Origin: Nakaseomyces glabratus
Taxonomy: Eukaryota > Ascomycota > Saccharomycetes > Saccharomycetales > Saccharomycetaceae
Length of the DNA: 64,000 bases
Reading direction: 5' to 3'
Assembly: GCF_010111755.1 (NCBI RefSeq)
Contig: NC_088960.1
Location: 186,001-250,000 of the forward strand
Shown piece after piece: positions 1 to 10,951 of the stretch (its first letter is position 1; each line of letters begins with the position of its first letter). The position numbers and the translations under genes are program-made. Below the pieces are notes generated by a model that saw nothing but the letters and a program-made list of their open reading frames with translations, had not been told where the DNA came from and did not search any database.

Positions 1-442
1 CGAACCAGAGCCAGAGCCTTCACCTGGGGTGGAACCAGATCCTGAACCAGTGCCCGAACCAGAGCCAGAGCCAGAGCCTTCACCTGGGGTGGAACCACTG
101 CCTGAACCAGAGCCAGAGCCAGAGCCTTCACCTGGGGTGGAACCAGATCCTGAACCAGTGCCCGAACCAGAGCCAGAGCCAGAGCCTTCACCTGGGGTGG
201 AACCACTGCCTGAACCAGAGCCAGAGCCAGAGCCACCTTCAGAACCGGATCCAGAACCGGAACCAGATCCTGAACCAGTGCCCGAACCAGAGCCAGAGCC
301 TTCACCTGGGGTGGAACCACTGCCTGAACCAGAGCCAGAGCCAGAGCCACCTTCAGAACCGGATCCAGAACCGGAACCAGATCCTGAACCAGTGCCCGAA
401 CCAGAGCCAGAGCCTTCACCTGGGGTGGAACCACTGCCTGAA

Positions 443-473
<31 letters not shown>

Positions 474-3400
474 CTTCACCTGGGGTGGAACCAGATCCTG
501 AACCAGTGCCCGAACCAGAGCCAGAGCCTTCACCTGGGGTGGAACCAGATCCTGAACCAGTGCCCGAACCAGAGCCAGAGCCTTCACCTGGGGTGGAACC
601 ACTGCCTGAACCAGAGCCAGAGCCAGAGCCAGAGCCTTCACCTGGGGTGGAACCACTGCCTGAACCAGAGCCAGAGCCAGAGCCACCTTCAGAACCGGAT
701 CCAGAACCGGAACCAGATCCTGAACCAGTGCCCGAACCAGAGCCAGAGCCTTCACCTGGGGTGGAACCACTGCCTGAACCAGAGCCAGAGCCAGAGCCTT
801 CACCTGGGGTGGAACCAGATCCTGAACCAGTGCCCGAACCAGAGCCAGAGCCTTCACCTGGGGTGGAACCACTGCCTGAACCAGTGCCCGAACCAGAGCC
901 AGAGCCAGAGCCTTCACCTGGGGTGGAACCACTGCCTGAACCAGAGCCAGAGCCAGAGCCACCTTCAGAACCGGATCCAGAACCGGAACCAGATCCTGAA
1001 CCAGTGCCCGAACCAGAGCCAGAGCCTTCACCTGGGGTGGAACCACTGCCTGAACCAGAGCCAGAGCCAGAGCCTTCACCTGGGGTGGAACCACTGCCTG
1101 AACCAGAGCCAGAGCCAGAGCCACCTTCAGAACCGGATCCAGAACCGGAACCAGATCCTGAACCAGTGCCCGAACCAGAGCCAGAGCCTTCACCTGGGGT
1201 GGAACCACTGCCTGAACCAGAGCCAAAGCCAGAGCCTTCACCTGGGGTGGAACCACTGCCTGAACCAGAGCCAGAGCCAGAGCCACCTTCAGAACCGGAT
1301 CCAGAACCGGAACCAGATCCTGAACCAGTGCCCGAACCAGAGCCAGAGCCTTCACCTGGGGTGGAACCAGATCCTGAACCAGTGCCCGAACCAGAGCCAG
1401 AGCCAGAGCCTTCACCTGGGGTGGAACCACTGCCTGAACCAGAGCCAGAGCCAGAGCCACCTTCAGAACCGGATCCAGAACCGGAACCAGATCCTGAACC
1501 AGTGCCCGAACCAGAGCCAGAGCCTTCACCTGGGGTGGAACCAGATCCTGAACCAGTGCCCGAACCAGAGCCAGAGCCTTCACCTGGGGTGGAACCACTG
1601 CCTGAACCAGAGCCAGAGCCAGAGCCTTCACCTGGGGTGGAACCAGAACCGGAACCAGATCCTGAACCAGTGCCCGAACCAGAGCCAGAGCCAGAGCCAG
1701 AGCCTTCACCTGGGGTGGAACCAGATCCTGAACCAGTGCCCGAACCAGAGCCAGAGCCAGAGCCTTCACCTGGGGTGGAACCACTGCCTGAACCAGAGCC
1801 CGAACCAGAGCCAGAGCCAGAGCCTTCACCTGGGGTGGAACCACTGCCTGAACCAGAGCCAGAGCCAGAGCCACCTTCAGAACCGGATCCAGAACCGGAA
1901 CCAGATCCTGAACCAGTGCCCGAACCAGAGCCAGAGCCTTCACCTGGGGTGGAACCACTGCCTGAACCAGAGCCAGAGCCAGAGCCTTCACCTGGGGTGG
2001 AACCAGATCCTGAACCAGTGCCCGAACCAGAGCCAGAGCCTTCACCTGGGGTGGAACCACTGCCTGAACCAGAGCCAGAGCCAGAGCCTTCACCTGGGGT
2101 GGAACCACTGCCTGAACCAGAGCCAGAGCCAGAGCCTTCACCTGGGGTGGAACCACTGCCTGAACCAGAGCCAGAGCCAGAGCCACCTTCAGAACCGGAT
2201 CCAGAACCGGAACCAGATCCTGAACCAGTGCCCGAACCAGAGCCAGAGCCTTCACCTGGGGTGGAACCACTGCCTGAACCAGAGCCAGAGCCAGAGCCTT
2301 CACCTGGGGTGGAACCAGAACCGGAACCAGATCCTGAACCAGTGCCCGAACCAGAGCCAGAGCCTTCACCTGGGGTGGAACCACTGCCTGAACCAGAGCC
2401 AGAGCCAGAGCCAGAGCCTTCACCTGGGGTGGAACCACTGCCTGAACCAGAGCCAGAGCCAGAGCCACCTTCAGAACCGGATCCAGAACCGGAACCAGAT
2501 CCTGAACCAGTGCCCGAACCAGAGCCAGAGCCTTCACCTGGGGTGGAACCAGATCCTGAACCAGTGCCCGAACCAGAGCCAGAGCCAGAGCCTTCACCTG
2601 GGGTGGAACCACTGCCTGAACCAGAGCCAGAGCCAGAGCCACCTTCAGAACCGGATCCAGAACCGGAACCAGATCCTGAACCAGTGCCCGAACCAGAGCC
2701 AGAGCCTTCACCTGGGGTGGAACCACTGCCTGAACCAGAGCCAGAGCCAGAGCCAGAACCTTCACCTGGGGTGGAACCACTGCCTGAACCAGAGCCAGAG
2801 CCAGAGCCTTCACCTGGGGTGGAACCAGAACCGGAACCAGAGCCAGAGCCAGAGCCACCTTCAGAACCGCATCCAGAACCGGAACCAGATCCTGAACCAG
2901 TGCCCGAACCAGAGCCAGAGCCTTCACCTGGGGTGGAACCAGATCCTGAACCAGTGCCCGAACCAGAGCCAGAGCCAGAGCCTTCACCTGGGGTGGAACC
3001 ACTGCCTGAACCAGAGCCAGAGCCAGAGCCACCTTCAGAACCGGATCCAGAACCGGAACCAGATCCTGAACCAGTGCCCGAACCAGAGCCAGAGCCTTCA
3101 CCTGGGGTGGAACCACTGCCTGAACCAGAGCCAGAGCCAGAGCCAGAACCTTCACCTGGGGTGGAACCACTGCCTGAACCAGAGCCAGAGCCAGAGCCTT
3201 CACCTGGGGTGGAACCAGAACCGGAACCAGATCCTGAACCAGTGCCCGAACCAGAGCCAGAGCCTTCACCTGGGGTGGAACCACTGCCTGAACCAGAGCC
3301 AGAGCCAGAGCCACCTTCAGAACCGGATCCAGAACCGGAACCAGATCCTGAACCAGTGCCCGAACCAGAGCCAGAGCCAGAGCCTTCACCTGGGGTGGAA

Positions 3401-4746
3401 CCACTGCCTGAACCAGAGCCAGAGCCAGAGCCTTCACCTGGGGTGGAACCACTGCCTGAACCAGAGCCAGAGCCAGAGCCTTCACCTGGGGTGGAACCAG
3501 ATCCTGAACCAGTGCCCGAACCAGAGCCAGAGCCAGAGCCTTCACCTGGGGTGGAACCACTGCCTGAACCAGAGCCAGAGCCAGAGCCACCTTCAGAACC
3601 GGATCCAGAACCGGAACCAGATCCTGAACCAGTGCCCGAACCAGAGCCAGAGCCTTCACCTGGGGTGGAACCACTGCCTGAACCAGAGCCAGAGCCAGAG
3701 CCAGAGCCTTCACCTGGGGTGGAACCAGATCCTGAACCAGTGCCCGAACCAGAGCCAGAGCCAGAGCCTTCACCTGGGGTGGAACCACTGCCTGAACCAG
3801 AGCCAGAGCCAGAGCCTTCACCTGGGGTGGAACCACTGCCTGAACCAGAGCCAGAGCCAGAGCCACCTTCAGAACCGGATCCAGAACCGGAACCAGATCC
3901 TGAACCAGTGCCCGAACCAGAGCCAGAGCCTTCACCTGGGGTGGAACCACTGCCTGAACCAGAGCCAGAGCCAGAGCCTTCACCTGGGGTGGAACCACTG
4001 CCTGAACCAGAGCCAGAGCCAGAGCCACCTTCAGAACCGGATCCAGAACCGGAACCAGATCCTGAACCAGTGCCCGAACCAGAGCCAGAGCCAGAGCCAG
4101 AGCCTTCACCTGGGGTGGAACCACTGCCTGAACCAGAGCCAGAGCCAGAGCCACCTTCAGAACCGGATCCAGAACCGGAACCAGATCCTGAACCAGTGCC
4201 CGAACCAGAGCCAGAGCCTTCACCTGGGGTGGAACCACTGCCTGAACCAGAGCCCGAACCAGAGCCAGAGCCAGAGCCTTCACCTGGGGTGGAACCACTG
4301 CCTGAACCAGAGCCAGAGCCAGAGCCAGAGCCTTCACCTGGGGTGGAACCACTGCGTGAACCAGAGCCAGAGCCAGAGCCACCTTCAGAACCGGATCCAG
4401 AACCGGAACCAGATCCTGAACCAGTGCCCGAACCAGAGCCAGAGCCAGAGCCTTCACCTGGGGTGGAACCACTGCCTGAACCAGAGCCAGAGCCAGAGCC
4501 ACCTTCAGTACCGGAACCAGATCCTGAACCAGTGCCCGAACCAGAGCCAGAGCCTTCACCTGGGGTGGAACCACTGCCTGAACCAGAGCCAGAGCCAGAG
4601 CCACCTTCAGAACCGGATCCAGAACCGGAACCAGATCCTGAACCAGTGCCCGAACCAGAGCCAGAGCCTTCACCTGGGGTGGAACCACTGCCTGAACCAG
4701 AGCCAGAGCCAGAGCCAGAGCCTTCACCTGGGGTGGAACCACTGCC
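1..4746 (-). repeat. compound minisatellite encoding Ser-Gly stalk
   Basis: About 4.7 kb of in-frame tandem repeat. It is built from a 6-bp step (AGAGCC on +, Gly-Ser on -), a recurring spacer CTTCACCTGGGGTGGAACCA (encoding STPGEG) at roughly 50-115 bp spacing, and a longer variant with a GGATCC-containing block (encoding SGSGSEGG). The spacer occurs roughly 70 times by hand estimate. Copy lengths differ only by multiples of 3, so the frame is kept. Point variants are rare (for example near 1225, 2870, 4355 and 4509), which suggests recent homogenisation. The true length on the chromosome may differ because such arrays collapse in assembly. Confidence 0.95.
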
Positions 4747-5739
4747 TGAATCATGATTTTCGTGTTGGCCAGGGATATAGCATTTTTGGTAATCTGGAGC
4801 GGTTTCTAAACTTGTAGCAATTACAAATGTTTTGAGACTTTCTCCATGATAGACGATGTATCCCGTAGTCGACCCCAGAGTAGTTTCATCGTAACCGCAG
4901 CCAATGTCATAAACATACCTACCTGAGTCTGTGTTAACTGTCACTATACCCGTTTGATTATTGTATGTGAATGAACCATTATCACCAATACTACTGATCA
5001 GATTACCACTAATCAGACCTCTTACCTTAATGATATTTGAAGAAGTAGATTTGACAGATATACCACTAATGCCCCCTAAGTTTATTGTATTTCCGACAAA
5101 AGATGTAGTCTCCATATGTAGGATACCTCTAGCAATATTAATATTACCGGTACCACTGACATCACCATATAAATAATACTTTACTCCTAAACTTAATTCA
5201 ATAGTACCAGTATTTACTAGCCTACCACCTGGAGTACTTATTTGTAGAATGTTTCCCTCCCTAGAAGGATCATTTTGCTCAACAGCCGAATATGGCCTCA
5301 CTGTTAATTTACCAGCATTGATGATTTCTGGTGATCCCAGAATAAGCTTGGAAACTGCATCAGATCTGGTATGCGCTAACTGTATATCAACTTGATAATA
5401 ATTTTTAAAAACAGCTGGGCTGAAGTTTATTGTTTGTTTGAAGCCATCTAAATTTTTATTTATAAGCTCAAAATTACAATAGTTAACAAATTCCTTACCA
5501 ACATTGAAGTCAAAGTCGGATTTATCATTAGCTACAGCACGGAAAGTACAGCCTTCTTGGCTGCTAACAATACCACCTCCAAAATTATACTCTGAACCAT
5601 CAACGTAGCTGATTGTATCACCATTTTGAATGACAAGTTCATTCTTCAAGTCTTGATTACCTTCATAATTTTTTGCCTGGGCAAACACACCTTGTATGTA
5701 GAGAAAACTCGACAGAAATAGTGGTGTATAACAAAGCAT
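1..5739 (-). CDS. Hyr/Iff-like cell-wall adhesin with giant Gly-Ser repeat stalk (3' end outside window)
   Basis: Reading down from an ATG at 5739, the minus strand is open to position 1 (1,913 codons, no stop). The first ~23 residues form a signal peptide ([20 protein letters not shown]). A non-repetitive domain follows to about residue 330, with scattered cysteines. It is clearly related to the N-domain of the adhesin at 7567-10818: both carry an INFSP segment and then a run around ILGSPEI. From 4746 down to 1 the protein is almost only Gly and Ser, in (SG)n runs broken by [12 protein letters not shown] and GTGSGSG units. By family knowledge the N-domain resembles the hyphally-regulated cell-wall protein N-terminal (Hyr/Iff) domain, a surface ligand-binding domain on a glycosylated stalk. 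A C-terminal GPI signal is expected beyond the window but is not seen. Start chosen because it gives a signal peptide immediately; a TATA lies about 105 bp upstream. Confidence 0.85.
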
Positions 5740-5821
5740 TTTCACTTTGTTAGAACTGCTTAATTATGTCCCTTGATAAATAACTCCAAATTTGAGGGAA
5801 CTAGGTGCGTCCTCAGAAATT

Positions 5822-5838
5822 GTAAAACGTCGTTTTAC
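5822..5838. promoter_or_regulatory. perfect palindrome in the adhesin promoter
   Basis: GTAAAACG-T-CGTTTTAC is an 8+1+8 perfect inverted repeat. It lies between the adhesin start codon (5739) and its TATA element (5845-5852). The position and symmetry suggest a dimeric regulator site or a 5'-leader hairpin. No known factor is assigned. Confidence 0.4.
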
Positions 5839-5844
5839 CATGTC

Positions 5845-5852
5845 TTTATATA
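5845..5852 (-). promoter_or_regulatory. TATA element of the first adhesin gene
   Basis: TATATAAA on the minus strand, about 105 bp upstream of the ATG at 5739, the usual distance for a yeast TATA-dependent promoter. Confidence 0.6.
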
Positions 5853-7566
5853 TTAACTGCCCTTACCGAGACCTGTTTGGAGATTCGCAAAAACAAAAAA
5901 AAGATATCTGCTAAAGAAGAATCCTCCCTTACTTGGCATATATTCTGAGAGTACAATTAAGTTTTACTTTCCGTAAGCAGGCGTGCATCCAGCTTGCAAC
6001 AATTGACCGTCCCCTCCTTCACTACCTGACTTTGTTTATTATTATTATTACTTATCTCTCTCCTGTGTTTTTCTATCATCATTGTGACAATACCATGCAG
6101 ATAAAGTGTGCTCGGCACCTTGTCCTGAAGCTGAATACCATCACATATGACCTATGCGAACACAAGTAAGAGGAGTGGGTATGTCTTCTTCACTGGGGTT
6201 CACAACCCTTTTGAAAGGATTTACCACAAAGATTATCCCTCCACTATTCCGAACTCCTTTGGGATCAAAAGATTTGCTTATCGGCAATACATGTCTTAAC
6301 TAGTCTTTCCATTCGCAGAAGGTCCCTGTTTTCGTTACTCCCGCCCTGCTTTCACCAGTGAGGCGTGACTATTTCCATAAATTTTTCATTTTCCGCAAAT
6401 CTCAGTACAACCTGCGTACAACCAAGTGCTATTACCACGCCCCACGAAAATTTCCTAATACCCACACCGCCACGAAACATTCTGTGGATTAAGTAAGGTT
6501 TCCAACTTTCGGTTCTGCTCTACATGATTTTCCCTTTCAATTGTTCTTATGTCAGTCACAATACTATGCTTTGTTTTCTAAGCAGCGCGATGCCAATACT
6601 AAATTTGTATGTTTCGAATTCTCCCCGCGTTTCTAAGAAGTCCGAGAAAAGAGAAAATCATTCTCCAGTTAGCCGACCTTCTCTGCACCTACCTATTTGG
6701 GAAAATATCATTTGAAATAGGGATAACCTGTTTCCCTCCCCCCTTTGGGCGTAATGCAATCGGGAAGCAACTTCTCTTGGAAGATCGGAGTGATTTCACT
6801 CCGTCCTTGGGAACCGCAAACATGCCTCAATGAAAAACCCACAGTTACCCACAGTTACCCACAGAACGCACCTGTTCTTTGCTGGCGATGTAGTACGCAA
6901 AACAAATATCACATAGCAACTCGATGCGGGGGAAGTTTGAGAGAGTCATATGTACTGCTCTGCAGGGGATGGGTATGCCTTCATGATAGGGATGAAGGAG
7001 ATTGATTATTGGTATCTGGAGAGTCGCATCATTTGAATGCCAATATGTTAATATCCGAATACCCGGAAACATATTGCGAATTACCGAGCTGCTCCTTGGG
7101 TCGAAACGGCAAAAAATTTTCTTGAAAAGTATTTCCCAAGCACTAATCTGTCGATGACCCCCTACGCATTGCTCGACCAAGTGTAGAAATGTGTAATACA
7201 CTTCTGAGTTTTAGTCAAATGCATTAAGGATAGAAGCCAAAGCTCAGAAGTTCGTGTTGGACATACTATTGTGCTTTTCTTAAGAAGAAGCTTTTTTTTT
7301 CCTTAAAGAGTAGCTAAGATTATTAACGAATTATAGACATTTTTTGTGTAGTGGAATACTTTTATGGTTTTTACTGTAGTGATGCAGTTAAAACAGAAGA
7401 ATGACCGATAATAGAAAGACAGAATTTCGGTTTAATAATTAAAGCAATTTAATGTGGGTGTAACAAGACGTTTGCTACCCCGTTGAATTACTAATAGAAG
7501 CAACAAAAACAAAAGAAATTCACCAAAACAGCATAACTTTTCAAGTTATGATAGACCTTCAATTGT
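5853..7566. other. intergenic region between the two adhesin genes
   Basis: About 1.7 kb holding the distal promoter of the first adhesin gene and the 3' flank of the second. Short open frames are present but none has a recognisable domain or a convincing context. A small direct repeat (CACAGTTACCC, about 2.5 copies) lies at 6838-6866. I see no RNA gene here. Confidence 0.6.
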
Positions 7567-10500
7567 TTAGAGGAATAGTAGGGCAACTAATGCTGGCAGC
7601 ACCAATTCAATACCTTGAATGCTTAGCATAGCTGCATTACCACGGAACGTAGAACTTAGGATTGTTGGGATTCTAGAGTTGATTGGTATAATGTTTGAAC
7701 CAGACAATGAGCCTCCGTTCACCTGCTGTGCAGGATTTGATCCTGGAGAAGGACCTTTAGTAGGCTGTGTACCCCCAGGACCTTGATTGGCTTTTGGTTG
7801 TGATGCTGACCCACTTAATGTCTTTGTCGATGGTTTTTGAGCTTCCGATTTTCCAGTATTCGATTTCCCAGAGGTAGGCTTGACAGTATTTGACTTCCCA
7901 GAGTTTGATTTCACAGTGCTTGGTTTCTCATTTTCTTTGCTAACATTATTGGACGAATGCCCATTACCTGGCCCCGCCTTCCCGCCTTGAGAACTGTTAA
8001 CATTAGGCTTGGGACTTGGCGTAGCTTTACTCGAAAGACCATTTCCTTTCTTTGAATTGATGGTAGATACACGATTATCACCACTTGGATTTGGCTTCGA
8101 AACATTAGAAGATGCAGACGATGGCTTACTAGATTTTGGAGAGGCAGATGCTGACTTTGAAGAATCATCTATGTTGTGACTGGATGGGTTTAGGTGTATT
8201 CCCGAGTTCACTTTGGAAGGTTTAGCATACCCATTATCGCTATTTCTATTATTACTAGTTTCGACTGAGGACTTCGAAGAGGAACTCACTGTACTCGATG
8301 AATTCATATAGGCTTGAGGGGAAGATGAAAGTTTAACTGACGAGGACAAAGCAGGATTTATTACTACACGCTGACTTATTGATGGCTCTTCAGTTGGAGA
8401 CAAAACAGCCAATGGGCTACCAATTGCTATACTATTTTTTGAAGACAAGCCATTAGAAGAACCTGCAATATCTTGGCTACCAATGGAATTAATGTTGGAT
8501 GGCTGGATACCAGGATGAACAACGCTTGAGGAGTTAGCAAAGCGGTTTATGACAGATGGTTTTGCAGTAGGAGAATAGACACTAGGTTGCTGAAAATTGA
8601 CACTCGGAGTTGAGGTATCAACGTGTGGAGGCTTGCCCAAAGGTGAGTTTGGCTTAGGCTGTGGGTTATTTGAAGTGTCATTGTTTGCAGGCTGTACCAC
8701 AGGAGGAGTATTACCTTGTGGCTGTGGGTTTGCTGGACCGGCAGCCGGAGAGTTTGCATTTGAGTTTGCATTTGAGTTTACATCTGGTTTAGGCTGTGGG
8801 TTACTTGAAGTGTCATTGTTTGCAGGCTGTACCACAGGAGGAGTATTACCTTGTGGCTGTGGGTTTGCTGGACCGGCAGCCGGAGAGTTTGCATTTGAGT
8901 TTGCATTTGAGTTTACATCTGGTTTAGGCTGTGGGTTACTTGAAGTGTCATTGTTTGCAGGCTGTACCACAGGAGGAGTATTACCTTGTGGCTGTGGGTT
9001 TGCTGGACCGGCAGCTGGAGAGTTTGCATTTGAGTTTGCATTTGAGTTTGCATTTGAGTTTGCATTTGAGTTTACATCTGGTTTAGGCTGTGGGTTACTT
9101 GAAGTGTCATTGTTTGCAGGCTGTACCACAGGAGGAGTATTACCTTGTGGCTGTGGGTTTGCTGGACCGGCAGCTGGAGAGTTTGCATTTGGTTCTTCTT
9201 GAGAAGGTTTGTTTGGCTTGGGTTGTGGACCGACATATGTGCCATTTTTAGCTGGTCCGTTTGGAGCAGCGTTCACAGGCGTATCTACGTCTGGTTGTGC
9301 GTTTGCCGGAGGATTAGCAGGCGCATTAGCAGGAGGATTAGCAGGAGGATTAGCAGGCGCATTTACATCTGGTTGTGCATTAGCAGGCGCATTAGCAGGA
9401 GCATTGGCAGGTGCGTTTGCAGGAGGATTAGCCGGCGCATTAGCAGGAGGATTTTCAGGAGGATTGGCAGGTGCGTTTGCAGGAGGATTAGCCGGTGCAT
9501 TAGCAGGCGCATTGGCAGGCGCATTTACGTCTGGTTGTGCGTTTGCAGGAGGATTAGCAGGCGCATTAACAGGCGCATTAGCAGGAGGATTAGCAGGCGC
9601 ATTAGCCGGCGCATTAGCAGGAGGATTAGCAGGTGCGTTTGCAGGAGGATTAGCAGGAGCATTGGCAAGCGCATTTACGTCTGGTTGTGCGTTTGCAGGA
9701 GGATTAGCAGGTGCGTTTGCAGGGGCATTAGCAGGAGAAACATTTTCACCATCTCTTTTAAATAGATTCATAATATCCCAGCCTTTGATATCACCATATT
9801 TATCTAGTAAGGTTGACTTTACTCTCCTAAATTCTTTTGATGATTCCACACAAATGGTGTTGGTTGGTGGCACCTGGTGAAATGTGACAGAAAAATAGTC
9901 ATACAACTTGCCTTGGTACCATGTTTTGGTTTGTGACGTCAGAATCAACTCACTTTTGTATCCACAACCTATGTTGTATATAAAGGAGCCCTCGCTGGTA
10001 GTTACAACAAGAAGACCAGTCTTATCATTATAGTTGAACTTACCATCAGACCCTGCAGAACTTATTGCGGAAGATGTTTCCAAACCTCTGACGGTAATCG
10101 GGGCAGAAATCGAATTTTTAAATGCAACAGCTGTATTTGATCCCAAGTATATGATATTTGAAAATGACAGGGAATCAACATATAAAGTACCTCTATGAAC
10201 ACTAATAGATCCACCAAGACCAAATACTTTCCCAAATAGATAATACTTGCTGGCAGCATCAAAACTAATTTTACCAGTATTGTTTATAGAACCTGTTGGC
10301 CTACCAATTTTCAACAGGTTACCTTCATTGTTAGAATCGCCTATCTCAACCCCTGTCGAAATATAACTTATCTCTCCACTATTAACAATTTCTGGTGAAC
10401 CCAAAATCAGTCGAGAGGAAGCATCTGAATTGGTATGACCTAGTTCCAAGATAAACTTGTTAGTATTTTTGAATTCAATTGGACTGAAGTTTATGGACTG

Positions 10501-10818
10501 TATTGTCTTAGCTCCAGTGTTAGCATTTCTAATTTTGAAAACACAACCATTCTCAAATAACTTTGCATCTGAAGAGGTTGTTAAGGTAAATGGTAAACCT
10601 TTAGCGGCATTAATGTCAATAGAACATTGCTTCCCGCCATGATATCCGCCATTGAAAATATATTCTGAACCATCATTTAGTACTAGCCCACCACCATTAT
10701 CAATGATGACTTCATCTTCAAATATCTGATTACCCGTTAACACCGTTGGTCCGGGGTAAATGCTTTTCGTATTGACCAAAGTTAGCCACCACAATTGTAT
10801 TAAAAGGATAAGTTTCAT
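7567..10818 (-). CDS. Hyr/Iff-like GPI-anchored adhesin with Pro/Asn/Ala-rich repeat stalk
   Basis: The protein is 1,083 aa from the ATG at 10818. The frame stays open upstream to a GTG at 10893, but the ATG puts a hydrophobic signal peptide (MKLILLIQLWWLTLVNTKS) at the N-terminus. Residues ~20-350 are a conserved domain related to that of the adhesin at 1-5739. Residues ~360-505 are ANAPANPP repeats broken by AQPDVN. Residues ~545-725 hold four ~45-aa repeats (PAAGPANPQPQGN, TPPVVQPANND, NPQPKPDVNSNANS). A Ser/Thr/Lys-rich region follows. The C-terminus (FRGNAAMLSIQ followed by a hydrophobic tail ending VALLFL) has the form of a GPI-anchor signal. By family it should be an adhesin cross-linked to cell-wall glucan. 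The ligand is unknown. A TATA (TATATAAA) lies at 10944-10951. Confidence 0.9.
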   Translation of the reverse strand: MKLILLIQLWWLTLVNTKSIYPGPTVLTGNQIFEDEVIIDNGGGLVLNDGSEYIFNGGYHGGKQCSIDINAAKGLPFTLTTSSDAKLFENGCVFKIRNANTGAKTIQSINFSPIEFKNTNKFILELGHTNSDASSRLILGSPEIVNSGEISYISTGVEIGDSNNEGNLLKIGRPTGSINNTGKISFDAASKYYLFGKVFGLGGSISVHRGTLYVDSLSFSNIIYLGSNTAVAFKNSISAPITVRGLETSSAISSAGSDGKFNYNDKTGLLVVTTSEGSFIYNIGCGYKSELILTSQTKTWYQGKLYDYFSVTFHQVPPTNTICVESSKEFRRVKSTLLDKYGDIKGWDIMNLFKRDGENVSPANAPANAPANPPANAQPDVNALANAPANPPANAPANPPANAPANAPANPPANAPVNAPANPPANAQPDVNAPANAPANAPANPPANAPANPPENPPANAPANPPANAPANAPANAPANAQPDVNAPANPPANPPANAPANPPANAQPDVDTPVNAAPNGPAKNGTYVGPQPKPNKPSQEEPNANSPAAGPANPQPQGNTPPVVQPANNDTSSNPQPKPDVNSNANSNANSNANSNANSPAAGPANPQPQGNTPPVVQPANNDTSSNPQPKPDVNSNANSNANSPAAGPANPQPQGNTPPVVQPANNDTSSNPQPKPDVNSNANSNANSPAAGPANPQPQGNTPPVVQPANNDTSNNPQPKPNSPLGKPPHVDTSTPSVNFQQPSVYSPTAKPSVINRFANSSSVVHPGIQPSNINSIGSQDIAGSSNGLSSKNSIAIGSPLAVLSPTEEPSISQRVVINPALSSSVKLSSSPQAYMNSSSTVSSSSKSSVETSNNRNSDNGYAKPSKVNSGIHLNPSSHNIDDSSKSASASPKSSKPSSASSNVSKPNPSGDNRVSTINSKKGNGLSSKATPSPKPNVNSSQGGKAGPGNGHSSNNVSKENEKPSTVKSNSGKSNTVKPTSGKSNTGKSEAQKPSTKTLSGSASQPKANQGPGGTQPTKGPSPGSNPAQQVNGGSLSGSNIIPINSRIPTILSSTFRGNAAMLSIQGIELVLPALVALLFL
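8640..9190 (-). repeat. in-frame 135-bp repeats in adhesin stalk
   Basis: Four copies of a ~45-residue unit. The marker GCTGTACCAC (+ strand) starts at 8691, 8826, 8961 and 9121, so spacing is 135, 135 and about 159 bp. The longer interval comes from two additional NANS steps of 12 bp. Near-identity between copies indicates recent expansion or conversion. Confidence 0.9.
9295..9740 (-). repeat. ANAPANPP low-complexity repeat in adhesin stalk
   Basis: A 12-bp-type degenerate repeat encoding Pro-Ala-Asn steps (ANAP, ANPP) punctuated by AQPDVN blocks, about 145 residues. On the + strand it leaves two long open frames that are shadows. Confidence 0.9.
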
Positions 10819-10943
10819 AATGTTGTCGTTTTTAATTGAGATCAAACTGGAGTCTTCATAGTACCCAAGAAAAATATGTATAAAAAATGCCACACATTAG
10901 ATGGATACTAGAAAAGACAATAAAATACAATAAAATACACCCT

Positions 10944-10951
10944 TTTATATA
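10944..10951 (-). promoter_or_regulatory. TATA element of the second adhesin gene
   Basis: TATATAAA on the minus strand, about 130 bp upstream of the ATG at 10818. Its position relative to the start matches that of the upstream paralogue. Confidence 0.55.

Noticed and set aside
29..4756. Long + strand frame rich in Pro-Glu (PEPEPE)
   Set aside because: No ATG, no domain, and it is the exact antisense of the Gly-Ser stalk whose minus frame continues into a signal peptide and conserved domain.
6845..7201. 118-codon minus frame between the adhesins
   Set aside because: No recognisable domain, biased to rare codons, and no similarity to the neighbouring genes.
8597..9880. Three overlapping + strand frames of 201-223 codons (Gly/Ala/Phe-rich or Arg/Ser-rich)
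   Set aside because: They are shadows of the repeat stalk of the minus-strand adhesin; composition follows from the repeats.
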